From assembly GCA_029243545.1 (NCBI GenBank), contig JAQWRV010000028.1:1-64000 (forward strand): a stretch of DNA of 64,000 bases, given 5' to 3'. Both the position numbers and the translations under genes were made by a program. This DNA comes from Rhodospirillaceae bacterium (GTDB taxonomy: Bacteria; Pseudomonadota; Alphaproteobacteria; Rhodospirillales; Rhodospirillaceae). The notes below the pieces were generated by a model. It was not told where the DNA came from and made no database searches. It saw only the letters and a program-made list of their open reading frames with translations. Of the stretch, positions 39,758 through 48,108 are shown piece by piece (position 1 is the first letter of the stretch; every line of letters begins with the position of its first letter).

Positions 39758-40902
39758 GGTGATGTTTGTCCGCTGCCTGCAATACGTTCTTCTTGCTCAG
39801 GGTGGTTTATGAACGCCGCGACTGCATCGAATTTAAATGCCGATGAGAGCGTTGTGCAGTCTCCGGTCTCCGGGTCAGGGTGGCCATCTGCAAGTTGGTG
39901 AGCCGCAACATAAATAGACGGGCAGCTAAATTTGTGCCGGTTGGGGAATGTACTCAGCATGCCCCTGACATAGCTATAGAATTGATCAACGCCGTAGTAA
40001 CCGGCAACGGAACCGGTCACGGGTTTGCCGTCTAATGGAAGCTCCATGTGCAGCTGCATGTCCCGGAACACCTGATTCATATATTGGTAGTTTCCGAAAA
40101 AAGGCAGGTGGACGTCGGCGGAGTCCGTCTTCAGCACACCGTCAACGATCTTGCCTGATACGATGTCGCCATAGCGGGGAAGACCGTCTTCGTGGTCGAT
40201 GCCATAACTGGCGTAAGGTAAAACCTTGCCACTGCTATCTAAGTTATAGGACCCGATACCGCGGTAAAAGCCAACCTGCACACTGTCGTCATTAGCCGTG
40301 TCGTCAACGTTTGTGACTTCGATCAGGATCATGCCGAGGCCGCTGCTCAAGCGGTGAGAGTTAGCGTTATTTTCAATATGGCCATAGCTTTTCCACGCCT
40401 CGACGCACCCCATAAGCCGGTACATCTGATTATCGATGCCCGGCGCGCCGTTCAAGCTTGTGAAATTTTTGTGTTCGCATGTTTTAGGTGTGGCGGTGCC
40501 GTCGGCATTGCCATCGAGGTCGATGCCGTAAGCGTATTTACCCTCGACGATTTTGAGCGGTGGATCGTCAAAGGACACAGGGTCGTCACAAACGTTTACA
40601 CCGTTACGGCCACGATTATTGATGTGCCGCAGCTTAGTAAAGAGCATGAGCGGATAACTGCGGCGGACTTCAGGTGTGACTGACGCCTCCCAGATTTCAT
40701 AGTTCCCCGGCGTCGGCCCCTCTGGGCACTCATCCATAAACAGCGTTTCGTACATGGCCGTGTTCCAATCGGTCACGACAAAACCGAGCGTCTTCTTTTC
40801 CGCTACTCCGGCCTGGATAGGCCCTGCGACCACAAAAAAAGAAGCAAAAATAAAGCTCACCAGAAACCTCTGGAGTGGGAGATGCCGCGAATTAAATACC
40901 AT
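39754..40902 (-). CDS. secreted protein of unknown function, first gene of the DUF1592/DUF1552 operon
   Basis: 382 residues. The signal peptide (FLVSFIFASFFVVAGPIQAG) is cleaved near residue 32. The mature part contains GFVVTDWNTAMYETLFMDEC, YGIDLDGNADG, GAPGIDNQMYRLMGCVEAWK and FPNRHKFSCPSIYVAAHQLA, with several cysteines. I do not recognise a named domain. AGGAAG precedes the ATG. It overlaps the DUF1592 gene by four bases, so it is made together with it. Its position suggests it is a fixed partner of the DUF1592/DUF1552 pair. Confidence 0.8.
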   Translation of the reverse strand: MVFNSRHLPLQRFLVSFIFASFFVVAGPIQAGVAEKKTLGFVVTDWNTAMYETLFMDECPEGPTPGNYEIWEASVTPEVRRSYPLMLFTKLRHINNRGRNGVNVCDDPVSFDDPPLKIVEGKYAYGIDLDGNADGTATPKTCEHKNFTSLNGAPGIDNQMYRLMGCVEAWKSYGHIENNANSHRLSSGLGMILIEVTNVDDTANDDSVQVGFYRGIGSYNLDSSGKVLPYASYGIDHEDGLPRYGDIVSGKIVDGVLKTDSADVHLPFFGNYQYMNQVFRDMQLHMELPLDGKPVTGSVAGYYGVDQFYSYVRGMLSTFPNRHKFSCPSIYVAAHQLADGHPDPETGDCTTLSSAFKFDAVAAFINHPEQEERIAGSGQTSP

Positions 40903-41080
40903 CGTTTTAATCTTCCTCGCATCCGTATCCGGTGGAGACTTTAAGTATGCGTTAAATCCCCTCCGCGGGCACTGAAAACTCGTTTATTTGTCCAGGAAAG
41001 AGTTCAATTGTTGCGTATGAACGCTGGAATTGCCATATCCTAGAGAGGCTTTCTTAGACAGAAACGATGGAGTATCCGGT

Positions 41081-41584
41081 TTGGTTGACCGTTTGACCTT
41101 TGCAGCGGCAATGCTTCTATGTGCCTGTCCTGTCGCCGGGCAACCTACAGGGCCCGACGTGGACATGTCCTGTGCGTATTTCTCAGCGGACCCTCAAGAT
41201 ACCAATGGCCCGCCCATCGAGTTTTACGCCGAGTTATCTGCTGATGCGCAAGCGGCCCCCACAGAGAGCTTAGGCACTGCACGGGCGGACTTCGTGCTCG
41301 AACGTGATACGCTCAAATTCTCTTGGCGTCTTAACTATGGTGACCTCACCTCCGAACCCGTTGGCGCGCACGTTCACGCACCCGTGGCGCCGGGCGCAGA
41401 AGCTGCAGTCCTTTTTGACATGGCCCCGAATGGGTTTGGCTCACACATCGAAGGTGAGAGAATTCTGACCCGCGGCGAAGTGGCCTATGCCGTGCAAAAT
41501 CTCATGTACGTCAATTTACACACGGCCAAGTACCCAGACGGTGAACTGCGCGGCCCGGTCAAGAAGGCGCGGCCCCAATGCTGA
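41081..41584 (+). CDS. secreted CHRD-domain protein
   Basis: 167 residues from a TTG at 41081, chosen because GGAG lies eight bases upstream and the following residues form a signal peptide (LTFAAAMLLCACPVAGQP). The frame opens at another TTG at 41030. The CHRD domain (about residues 40-165) shows FYAELSADAQA, a Ser/Leu-rich strand (RDTLKFSWRLNYGDL), GAHVHAPVAPG with paired histidines, and the closing YVNLHTAKYPDGELRGPVKK. Bacterial CHRD proteins are secreted or surface-bound and of uncertain function. It is convergent with the TonB receptor gene. Confidence 0.85.
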   Translation: MVDRLTFAAAMLLCACPVAGQPTGPDVDMSCAYFSADPQDTNGPPIEFYAELSADAQAAPTESLGTARADFVLERDTLKFSWRLNYGDLTSEPVGAHVHAPVAPGAEAAVLFDMAPNGFGSHIEGERILTRGEVAYAVQNLMYVNLHTAKYPDGELRGPVKKARPQC

Positions 41585-41616
41585 ATTATCATGCGCTGAG
41601 ATAACAGGGTCCGGCT

Positions 41617-43878
41617 TCAAAACTTCCCGATTAGACCAAGGCCGAAGGAAATCATTGGTGTGGTACGGCGGTTTTGAATGCTGGAAATAACCCCCGTTCC
41701 TTGATTTGGTGAGAACACGGTAGTTTTGCGATGGCTGGTGGTTTTGAGAACGTTGTTCCAGAGAAATCTTAGGATGATGTCGCCCGAAAGCTGCTTCTCA
41801 ACAATGAGACGCAGGTTTGAGCGCGGGTTCCCTACACGCAACCGGTCAAATTCACTCCGAATGCGGGGGCCGTCGTTCGTGTATTCTATATCGTAGGACA
41901 AACCCCAGGCGCTAATATCGTGGCGGAAATTGACCGACATTTTCTGCTTGCCCTGTAACGCAAACTGACGGCTCTGGCCCGTAAAGGCGTCAATGACACT
42001 TGAATCTTGCCAGAGAAAGGTAGCGCCGAGAACCGCGTCGATAAGATTAAACTTGGCCAGTCGTAAGCTGGATTCAATTTCAAAGCCGTAGTGATCGCCC
42101 GAGCCGATGTTGCCCGGCTGTGACTCAAAGTCTCCAAATGGAACTTGGTCCTTGATATCATTAACCCGGCGATAAAATACGCGGCCGTTGACCAGCCCTT
42201 TCTGATTGGCGAAGCGGTGTTCTGTGCCAACTTCAAAATCCCAAGATGCTTCCGGGTCCAAGTTCGGGTTGCCGAGATCAACTTCATCATCGTTGCGGTC
42301 TACCTCGGCGACAAAGTCTTCAAAGTCCAGTTGACCTACATCCCGTTTGAACGAAAACCACAACTGCGTGCTTTGCGAAGCGTTGTACCATGCATCGAAA
42401 GACGGCTTAACAAAACGCAGTGACCGATTGACGGCAATATCAGAACCCACTTGGTCAAGCCAGGAAAACTCAGCTGCTAGACCTGTATCGAATTCAATTT
42501 TGTCGGAAAATTTCAAGTTATACGTGGAGAAAACTTCGACCCGGTCTTCGGACACCTTTTGGTCAGAATTAAAGATGTCGGCTTCAACTTGAACCCCGTC
42601 GACAACATCGAAGATGGTCTGATACACATCGAGGGAATTGATGGCCCCTTCGACGCCCACTTCAATGCTCTGCCGGTCGGCGACAGCCCAATCCAGTGTG
42701 GTCCGTAAGATTGTCTCCTTGGCTAATTTATCTTCCACATCGCCATTGATGAGATTCTCCTGCACGCCGACGACCCGGAAGTTATCATTAAACCGTTTGT
42801 GGAGGTCGGAGCGAATGACAAACAGAACTTCGAGACCAAGGTACTTCGATAGAGGTTTGCCGTAGTCGCCACTGATTTCCCAGTCCCGGTTGCGGCCCTC
42901 GCGGCGTTCCAAGGTGGCGTCGGTGTTAAATCGGTTTCCCGCCGGGTCGAAGCCAAAGGTAAATTCGGATTCAAACACACCAATGGGTTTGTCTTCGATA
43001 AAGCCATTGAGTTGGATGTAGTGATCGGGGCCCCAGTTGTAGGCCACACGACCACGGCCAATGTAAAACTGACGGTCGACGATGCGTTTTTCCACAAACT
43101 CGGTCGTTGGTGTGCCGTCTGGGGTGGTGATCAAATCGACCACATCACGGTTGGGCATGCCCGGGCGTGTTTCACCGAAGATCGTGTAATTCCAGTTTCC
43201 GCTATCACCACTATAAGACAGGTAGCCCGATGGGCGTTTCTGGCCGGTATCAAACGCCAGAGCGCCGATATGCCACGTGCCGCTACCGCCACCTGTATCT
43301 TCATCAAGCACCACGTTGATCACCCGGGCACCCACATCGGCGTCAATCTCGCGTACGTTGCCGCTGATCACTTCGATGCGGATAACCTGGGAGGCTGAAA
43401 TGCGGTCAAAGTATTCTTCAATGGAACTGGCCTTGGCTGTCACGCGCTTACCGTTGATGAGAATCTGGTCGGTATCGGACCTCAGACCACGCCGCTGTTC
43501 AGTACCGAAACCAGTTTCGCTGGCGTTGAGAATGGCGTCGGCCCCAGGCACACGGGCCAGCATATCCTTCGCCGATATGGGGCCGTAAGGCTCGAAATAG
43601 GCAGCATCGTATTCAACGACGTTGCGGCCACCGTCTTCATTCTGGATTGGCTGGTCTTGTGCACCGGCAATGCCTGGAGGAATGACGATCGCCAGGCACG
43701 CCAGAAGGACCCCAAGGTTCCTGATACGCGATACCGATTGATGACCTGATAGGGCGCTTTGAAAGTGACTAATAACTTTTACTCTTCGGTTGCCTGGTTG
43801 ACGGCTCTCCGCAACGTCACGGCAACCGGTTTTGAGAGTGTAATGATGGTGGTCTTGAGGGGAAAAATGACTGCGCAA
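41617..43878 (-). CDS. TonB-dependent outer-membrane receptor (second of a related pair)
   Basis: 753 residues. An N-terminal extension precedes a signal peptide (LGVLLACLAIVIPPGIAGAQ), so a start inside the first 45 codons is possible. The plug contains VVEYDAAYFEPYGPISAKDM, LARVPGADAI, DQILINGKRVTAKAS and IRIEVISGN; the barrel ends in LGLIGKF with a terminal Phe. Its plug shares the layout and several blocks with the receptor at 31033 (YD.AYF, R.PG, DQILI.G.R, V.R.EVI.G). It sits beside the CHRD gene and near the DUF1592/DUF1552 operon, which may belong to the same uptake system (inference). Confidence 0.92.
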   Translation of the reverse strand: MRSHFSPQDHHHYTLKTGCRDVAESRQPGNRRVKVISHFQSALSGHQSVSRIRNLGVLLACLAIVIPPGIAGAQDQPIQNEDGGRNVVEYDAAYFEPYGPISAKDMLARVPGADAILNASETGFGTEQRRGLRSDTDQILINGKRVTAKASSIEEYFDRISASQVIRIEVISGNVREIDADVGARVINVVLDEDTGGGSGTWHIGALAFDTGQKRPSGYLSYSGDSGNWNYTIFGETRPGMPNRDVVDLITTPDGTPTTEFVEKRIVDRQFYIGRGRVAYNWGPDHYIQLNGFIEDKPIGVFESEFTFGFDPAGNRFNTDATLERREGRNRDWEISGDYGKPLSKYLGLEVLFVIRSDLHKRFNDNFRVVGVQENLINGDVEDKLAKETILRTTLDWAVADRQSIEVGVEGAINSLDVYQTIFDVVDGVQVEADIFNSDQKVSEDRVEVFSTYNLKFSDKIEFDTGLAAEFSWLDQVGSDIAVNRSLRFVKPSFDAWYNASQSTQLWFSFKRDVGQLDFEDFVAEVDRNDDEVDLGNPNLDPEASWDFEVGTEHRFANQKGLVNGRVFYRRVNDIKDQVPFGDFESQPGNIGSGDHYGFEIESSLRLAKFNLIDAVLGATFLWQDSSVIDAFTGQSRQFALQGKQKMSVNFRHDISAWGLSYDIEYTNDGPRIRSEFDRLRVGNPRSNLRLIVEKQLSGDIILRFLWNNVLKTTSHRKTTVFSPNQGTGVISSIQNRRTTPMISFGLGLIGKF

Positions 43879-43938
43879 ACGTTCTTAGGGCAATCAAGAG
43901 ATTACCGCCACATTTGACGGCCAATCGTAATGCTCTGG

Positions 43939-43966
43939 CCGCCGGTGAAGCAGACTCTTCAGGCGG
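43939..43966 (-). terminator. possible hairpin after the small basic protein gene
   Basis: CCGCC...TGAAG / CTTCA...GGCGG stem with a GG bulge, directly after the stop of the minus-strand gene at 43968. There is no T-tract on the minus strand, so the terminator call is weak. Confidence 0.35.
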
Positions 43967-43967
43967 A

Positions 43968-44102
43968 CTATTTTTGCTTTTTACCTGACGCAGTAAACGG
44001 TTTTTGTCCAGCATTGGAGTTAGCCGTCGCAAGTGGCTTTGGCTTCTTCTGCTTCGGTTTCTTGGCTTCTTTATTGCTGCGCTGATTGTTGCCCTTGCCC
44101 AT
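43968..44102 (-). CDS. small basic Lys-rich protein
   Basis: 44 residues from the ATG complement 44100-44102, with AGAGGA eight bases upstream. The sequence MGKGNNQRSNKEAKKPKQKK then PKPLATANSNAG resembles a widespread class of short Lys/Asn-rich bacterial proteins (M.KG.N..NKEAKKPK) of unknown function. The frame is open upstream to 44291, but the ribosome binding site and the family start support the short form. It is highly basic, so nucleic-acid binding is plausible but unproven. Confidence 0.72.
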   Translation of the reverse strand: MGKGNNQRSNKEAKKPKQKKPKPLATANSNAGQKPFTASGKKQK

Positions 44103-44352
44103 CGGTTTTCCTCTCAAATATGCAGTCGTCCACACAAGAAGGGCATGCCCCTTCTTCGTTGCGGGTTTCCCGTCGCGAGTTCTAAATACCCTATAGACGG
44201 CACCAGAAACCATAGCCTCGTGTAAAGGAGGCGGTATCTGGTGTGGTGGATTATTCACGTGATCATACGGCTTTAAGTGGATTTGCACCAATGCTGTTCC
44301 ACGAAAAACGGTTAAAATGCGCCGAAAACGTTAGCGCTCTGTCAGTCATTCA

Positions 44353-44380
44353 TTGACTTTTTGTGGATATGCCCTAAATA
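44353..44380 (+). promoter_or_regulatory. candidate promoter and long leader of the cold-shock gene
   Basis: TTGACT at 44353-44358 and TAAATA at 44375-44380 are 16 bases apart. This would give a leader of about 140 bases before the cspA start; long structured leaders are normal for cold-shock genes. The -10 is weak. The rest of the 44103-44530 gap shows nothing else I recognise. Confidence 0.35.
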
Positions 44381-44530
44381 GCGAACATACGTGTTGCATT
44401 CGTTTCGTGTTTCTTGATTAGCTGCCAGACTGATTAGCTTTTTTATCCCCTAACAATGTGAGCGTTAGAACGACCGCGCCGTTACATAGTGTAATGCGCG
44501 GAATAACAACTCCTGTTAGAGGAAATTATT

Positions 44531-44740
44531 ATGACAGTTGGTACAGTAAAATTTTTCAACCCAGCCAAGGGCTTCGGCTTCATTGAACCAGACGACGGCA
44601 CAAAGGACGCATTTGTCCATATTTCAGCCGTTGAACGCGCCGGACTCAGCACCCTTAATGAAGGGCAGAAGGTCAACTATGAGCTTCAGGCCGGACAGAA
44701 CGGCAAATCATCTGCCGAGAACCTGTCTCTCGCTGATTAA
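44531..44740 (+). CDS. cspA: cold-shock domain protein
   Basis: 69-residue single-OB-fold RNA/DNA chaperone. RNP1 is KGFGFIEPD (about residues 15-23) and RNP2 is [10 protein letters not shown] (about 29-38), both complete. [16 protein letters not shown] is the canonical start. TTAGAGGA precedes the ATG. A long leader is upstream, and a GC-rich hairpin follows 10 bases after the stop. It is monocistronic. Confidence 0.97.
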   Translation: MTVGTVKFFNPAKGFGFIEPDDGTKDAFVHISAVERAGLSTLNEGQKVNYELQAGQNGKSSAENLSLAD

Positions 44741-44750
44741 CGACTAATAC

Positions 44751-44778
44751 GCCGCCTCCAGCGTCTGCTGGAGGCGGC
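44751..44778 (+). terminator. hairpin terminator after cspA
   Basis: A perfect 12-bp stem (GCCGCCTCCAGC / GCTGGAGGCGGC) with a GTCT loop. It is followed by CCCGTCGTTG, so the T-tract is poor. Confidence 0.75.
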
Positions 44779-44846
44779 CCCGTCGTTGCCCCGTCACTTT
44801 ACGTGGCGACCAAGTCCCTCAGACAGCACGAAGACATATAAGGACG

Positions 44847-45050
44847 TTATCCCGGCTTGACGCCGATGACGTTACCTTTGTTCGCCCCCGTTCGGCATAG
44901 TTCAATGCGCCCGGGCCGAGAAGCTGTCCCGATTTTTCTTCCTGCTCAGCGATGAAGCCCTCCTCGCGCATAGCGGCGGGCATGTCCAAATTCATATTTT
45001 CCAGAAACCACACTTCTTCGTTCGACGGTGAATAGACGGGAGTTGTTAAT
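44847..45050 (-). pseudogene. C-terminal remnant of an exported-type methyltransferase gene
   Basis: The minus-strand frame reads SPSNEEVWFLENMNLDMPAA and MREEGFIAEQEEKSGQLLG. This matches the C-terminal region of the protein at 28882 (HEVWWMEYYHYDLAQAMREV). After NYAERG the frame slips, and NKGNVIGVKPG then stop follows in another frame, matching RNVIGYKV and RNIMGVKPA in the two intact genes. A TGA closes the frame about 17 codons upstream of EVW, and no methyltransferase motif precedes it. It is thus a frameshifted, 5'-deleted fourth member of the family. Confidence 0.7.
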
Positions 45051-45105
45051 AGGCCGCCTCATCCAGCGCCCTGTTTTGAGCGGGACGCATATCCCGTAAA
45101 ATAGG

Positions 45106-45120
45106 ATAATAGTCTATTAT
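45106..45120. promoter_or_regulatory. candidate operator upstream of the sulfite/siroheme operon
   Basis: Perfect inverted repeat ATAATAG-t-CTATTAT in a very AT-rich stretch, 126 bases before the cobA start. A related smaller dyad lies 46 bases further on. It is probably a regulator site for the operon; the regulator is unknown. Confidence 0.4.
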
Positions 45121-45165
45121 AATAAATATAAGTAGAGGTTTATACTATATTTTCCATCAATTAGG

Positions 45166-45176
45166 CTATTAAATAG
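45166..45176. promoter_or_regulatory. second, shorter dyad CTATT-a-AATAG
   Basis: Inverted repeat of 5-bp arms sharing the CTATT/AATAG core with the site at 45106. It lies 70 bases before cobA, where a promoter would be expected. Confidence 0.35.
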
Positions 45177-45245
45177 AATATTTGTCTCTTTCTCTCCAGT
45201 AAGCCTCTAAACAGTGCGGAGTAATTCACAATCAGGCCGCACACC

Positions 45246-46100
45246 ATGAACGCCACACTCGCAACCAACACGCCCCCCTCTCCGACGAGCGTGCCTGCAG
45301 CAGCACTTGGCTCTGTGTCTTTAGTTGGCGCCGGACCGGGCGCGAAAGACCTGCTGACCCTGCGCGCAGTCGAGGCATTGGCCCATGCAGACGTGGTGTA
45401 CTACGACAGCCTGGTTGATGACGACGTCCTGGATTTTGTGCCAGACGCTGCGGCGTGCGTGTTTGTCGGCAAGCGCAAAGGGTTCAGCGCGATGCCGCAG
45501 CAAGACATCCAGGACCACATGCGCAACGATGCTCTCGCCGGCAAGACCGTGGTGCGTCTTAAGGGCGGTGATCCTTTCATCTTCGGCCGCGGAGGAGAAG
45601 AGCTTCAAGACCTGCATGGGTACGGTTTTTCTGTCGACGTTGTTCCCGGCGTAACTTCAGCCACAGCCGCGGCAGCTGTTGCCGGCATTCCCCTGACTCA
45701 CCGTGATGTTGCAACGTCAGTGACCTTTGCCACCGGCCATACGACCAACGGTGATGTTCCTGATCTGACCGGACTGGCATTATCCGATCGCACCTTTGTC
45801 TTTTATATGGGCATATCGAACGCGCCTAAGATCGCGTCTCAACTGCGCCACAGCGGCGCACCCGGCACAACCCCGGTAGCCGTCATCGAACAGGCCACCT
45901 TACCAGGCCAAAGAATCATCAATTCAACCATTGATGCGTTGGAGGCTGATTTGCGAACGCAAAATATCGGCATGCCGGCCTTACTGATTGTCGGCGAAGT
46001 CACCGCCTTGGGCGTGCCGAAGTCAGACTCACTCATTCCACTAGCACCTTCACCTGAGCCCGCAAACGACTTTGCGTGGGTTCATCACCCCATGGGCTGA
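45246..46100 (+). CDS. cobA: uroporphyrinogen-III C-methyltransferase
   Basis: Adds two methyl groups from SAM to uroporphyrinogen III, giving precorrin-2 for siroheme (or cobalamin). 284 residues; only the methyltransferase part of a CysG-type enzyme. Motifs: VSLVGAGPGAKDLLTLRAVE (24-43), VVRLKGGDPFIFGRGGEE (signature 2), PGVTSATAAAA and YMGISN. First gene of the operon running to 53808; the precorrin-2 dehydrogenase domain is encoded separately at its far end. Thr/Pro-rich first 20 residues are non-conserved. Confidence 0.96.
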   Translation: MNATLATNTPPSPTSVPAAALGSVSLVGAGPGAKDLLTLRAVEALAHADVVYYDSLVDDDVLDFVPDAAACVFVGKRKGFSAMPQQDIQDHMRNDALAGKTVVRLKGGDPFIFGRGGEELQDLHGYGFSVDVVPGVTSATAAAAVAGIPLTHRDVATSVTFATGHTTNGDVPDLTGLALSDRTFVFYMGISNAPKIASQLRHSGAPGTTPVAVIEQATLPGQRIINSTIDALEADLRTQNIGMPALLIVGEVTALGVPKSDSLIPLAPSPEPANDFAWVHHPMG

Positions 46101-46139
46101 AGTTGGGGTTAAAGCTAGGTTAAAGCCCGAGGTAACACG

Positions 46140-46436
46140 ATGTCTTATGTCATTTCTGCTAATCGCCTGCTCAGCGGGTCCATTGTTTTTCTTGCCGCCG
46201 ACGAAAGGTGGTCCGAGCAGTTTGAAGACGCCCATATTTTTTCAAGCGACGAGTTGGAAGATGCCCATCAGATCGGTCAGCGGGCCGAAAAATGCAATTT
46301 CGTTATCGGCAGTTACGCCGTTGAATTGAAGGCGGGAACGCCAGCGGTCCCTAAACGCCTGAAGGATTCCATCCGCCGCACCGGCCCCACCGTCGGTGAC
46401 CACAATCCCCGGACGCTTGGCGGTCCTGAAAGCTGA
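46140..46436 (+). CDS. DUF2849 domain protein
   Basis: 98 residues. MSYVISANRLLSGSIVFLAA, then ELEDAHQIGQRAE and an acidic centre, as in DUF2849 proteins that sit in front of sulfite reductase genes in alphaproteobacteria. Function is not established; a role as a small partner or electron-transfer accessory of CysI is inferred from the constant linkage. It lies 39 bases after cobA and 16 bases before cysI. Confidence 0.88.
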   Translation: MSYVISANRLLSGSIVFLAADERWSEQFEDAHIFSSDELEDAHQIGQRAEKCNFVIGSYAVELKAGTPAVPKRLKDSIRRTGPTVGDHNPRTLGGPES

Positions 46437-46452
46437 GCATTTAAGGTTTATC

Positions 46453-48108
46453 ATGTACACATACGATACGTTGGATAAGGCGCTGCTCAATCAGCGCGTC
46501 GCTGAATTTAGAGAGCAGGTGAAGCGCCGCATTGCCGGTGAGCTGACCGAAGATCAGTTCAAGCCGCTACGCCTGATGAACGGGCTCTATCTGCAAACCC
46601 ACGCCTACATGCTGCGGGTGGCTGTTCCCTATGGAACTCTATCGTCAGACCAAATGCGTAAATTCGCTTACATCGCCCGCACCTATGACCGCGGCTACGG
46701 CCATTTCACAACGCGGCAAAACATTCAGTTCAACTGGATCGAATTGGGGTCAACGCCCGACATTCTGTATGACCTGTCTGAAGTTGATCTTCACGCCATT
46801 CAGACCAGCGGTAATTGCATCCGCAACGTCACGGCTGATCCTTTCGCCGGCGCCGCCGCAGATGAACTGGACGACCCCAGGGTATGGTCAGAGATCATCC
46901 GCCAATGGTCGACCCTGCACCCAGAATTTTCCTTTCTGCCCCGCAAATTCAAGATCGCAGTAACTGGCGCGGACGCAGACCGAGCAGCTATCAAGTTCCA
47001 TGACATCGGTCTCAAGATTGTCCGCAATGACGCAGGGGACCTCGGCTTCCAGGTGTTTGTCGGCGGTGGGCAAGGTCGCACACCTTTCGTCGCACCGCTT
47101 ATTCGTCCTTTTTTACCGGCTAAGGATATCCTGCGCTATCTCGACGCGGCACTACGCGTATACAACCAGCATGGACGCCGCGACAACATCTATAAAGCGC
47201 GCATCAAAATCCTGGTGGACAGCTTAGGCGCTGATCAATTCTCGTTGGACGTAGAGCGCGAGTTCGAAAAGCTCGACCCTGACCTGCTGGCCGTGAACGA
47301 AAAAGAAGTCGAGCGCATCCGCGACATGTTTGCCCTCCCCTATCTGCGCCCAGACACAGACGCTCAGGCTGGTCTCGAACAGGCGATGGAACAATCAAAC
47401 CCACTGCGCCGGTGGTGCGAGACCAATACGGAAGTGCACAAGGTGCCGGGCTACGCCATCGCAACGGTTTCGCTCAAGCCGGTCGGTGGCATTCCAGGTG
47501 ACGCCACAGCAGATCAGATGGATACCGTAGCCGATCTGGCTGATCGGTATAGCCTGGGCGAGATTCGGGTCACCTACACACAGAATCTGGTTCTGCCGCA
47601 TGTGCGCGTGGCCGATCTTCCGCTGCTCTGGGCGGCGCTTGACCAGATTAGTCTTGCGACAGCAAACGCCGGCCTGGTCACCGATATTATCGCCTGCCCC
47701 GGATTGGACTACTGCACCCTGGCCAATGCCCGCTCTATCCCCCTCGCCCAACGCATCAGTGAGCGCTTCGCCGATCTGGATGCCCAGCACAACATCGGCC
47801 CCCTCGATATTCGCATCTCCGGATGCATCAATGCCTGCGGACACCACCACGCCGGACATATCGGCATTCTCGGTGTCGATAAGAAGGGTGTGGAACTTTA
47901 TCAGCTCACACTCGGCGGTCAGGGCAACCGGGACTCCGCCATCGGCAAAATCTTAGGCCCTGGTTTTGATGAAGACGGCATCATCGGTGCTGTCGAAAAT
48001 GTCATTGCGACCTATTTGAACATGAGAACGATCGGCGAGACGTTCTCCGAGACCTTACAACGTAAGGGTCATAGCCCATTCAAGGAGCGGCTTTATGATC
48101 ATACTTGA
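46453..48108 (+). CDS. cysI: sulfite reductase hemoprotein (nitrite/sulfite reductase family)
   Basis: Six-electron reduction of sulfite to sulfide using siroheme and a [4Fe-4S] cluster. 551 residues from the ATG at 46453 (AAGG upstream; frame open from 46396). The cluster/siroheme cysteines are in ACPGLDYCTLA (C-x5-C) and SGCINACGHHHAGHIGI (C-x3-C). RTYDRGYGHFTTRQNIQFNW is the N-terminal siroheme-binding arginine block. No CysJ flavoprotein gene is adjacent, so electrons probably come from ferredoxin or another donor. Overlaps DUF934 by 14 bases. A nitrite-reducing role cannot be excluded, but cysH in the same operon favours sulfite. Confidence 0.95.
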   Translation: MYTYDTLDKALLNQRVAEFREQVKRRIAGELTEDQFKPLRLMNGLYLQTHAYMLRVAVPYGTLSSDQMRKFAYIARTYDRGYGHFTTRQNIQFNWIELGSTPDILYDLSEVDLHAIQTSGNCIRNVTADPFAGAAADELDDPRVWSEIIRQWSTLHPEFSFLPRKFKIAVTGADADRAAIKFHDIGLKIVRNDAGDLGFQVFVGGGQGRTPFVAPLIRPFLPAKDILRYLDAALRVYNQHGRRDNIYKARIKILVDSLGADQFSLDVEREFEKLDPDLLAVNEKEVERIRDMFALPYLRPDTDAQAGLEQAMEQSNPLRRWCETNTEVHKVPGYAIATVSLKPVGGIPGDATADQMDTVADLADRYSLGEIRVTYTQNLVLPHVRVADLPLLWAALDQISLATANAGLVTDIIACPGLDYCTLANARSIPLAQRISERFADLDAQHNIGPLDIRISGCINACGHHHAGHIGILGVDKKGVELYQLTLGGQGNRDSAIGKILGPGFDEDGIIGAVENVIATYLNMRTIGETFSETLQRKGHSPFKERLYDHT

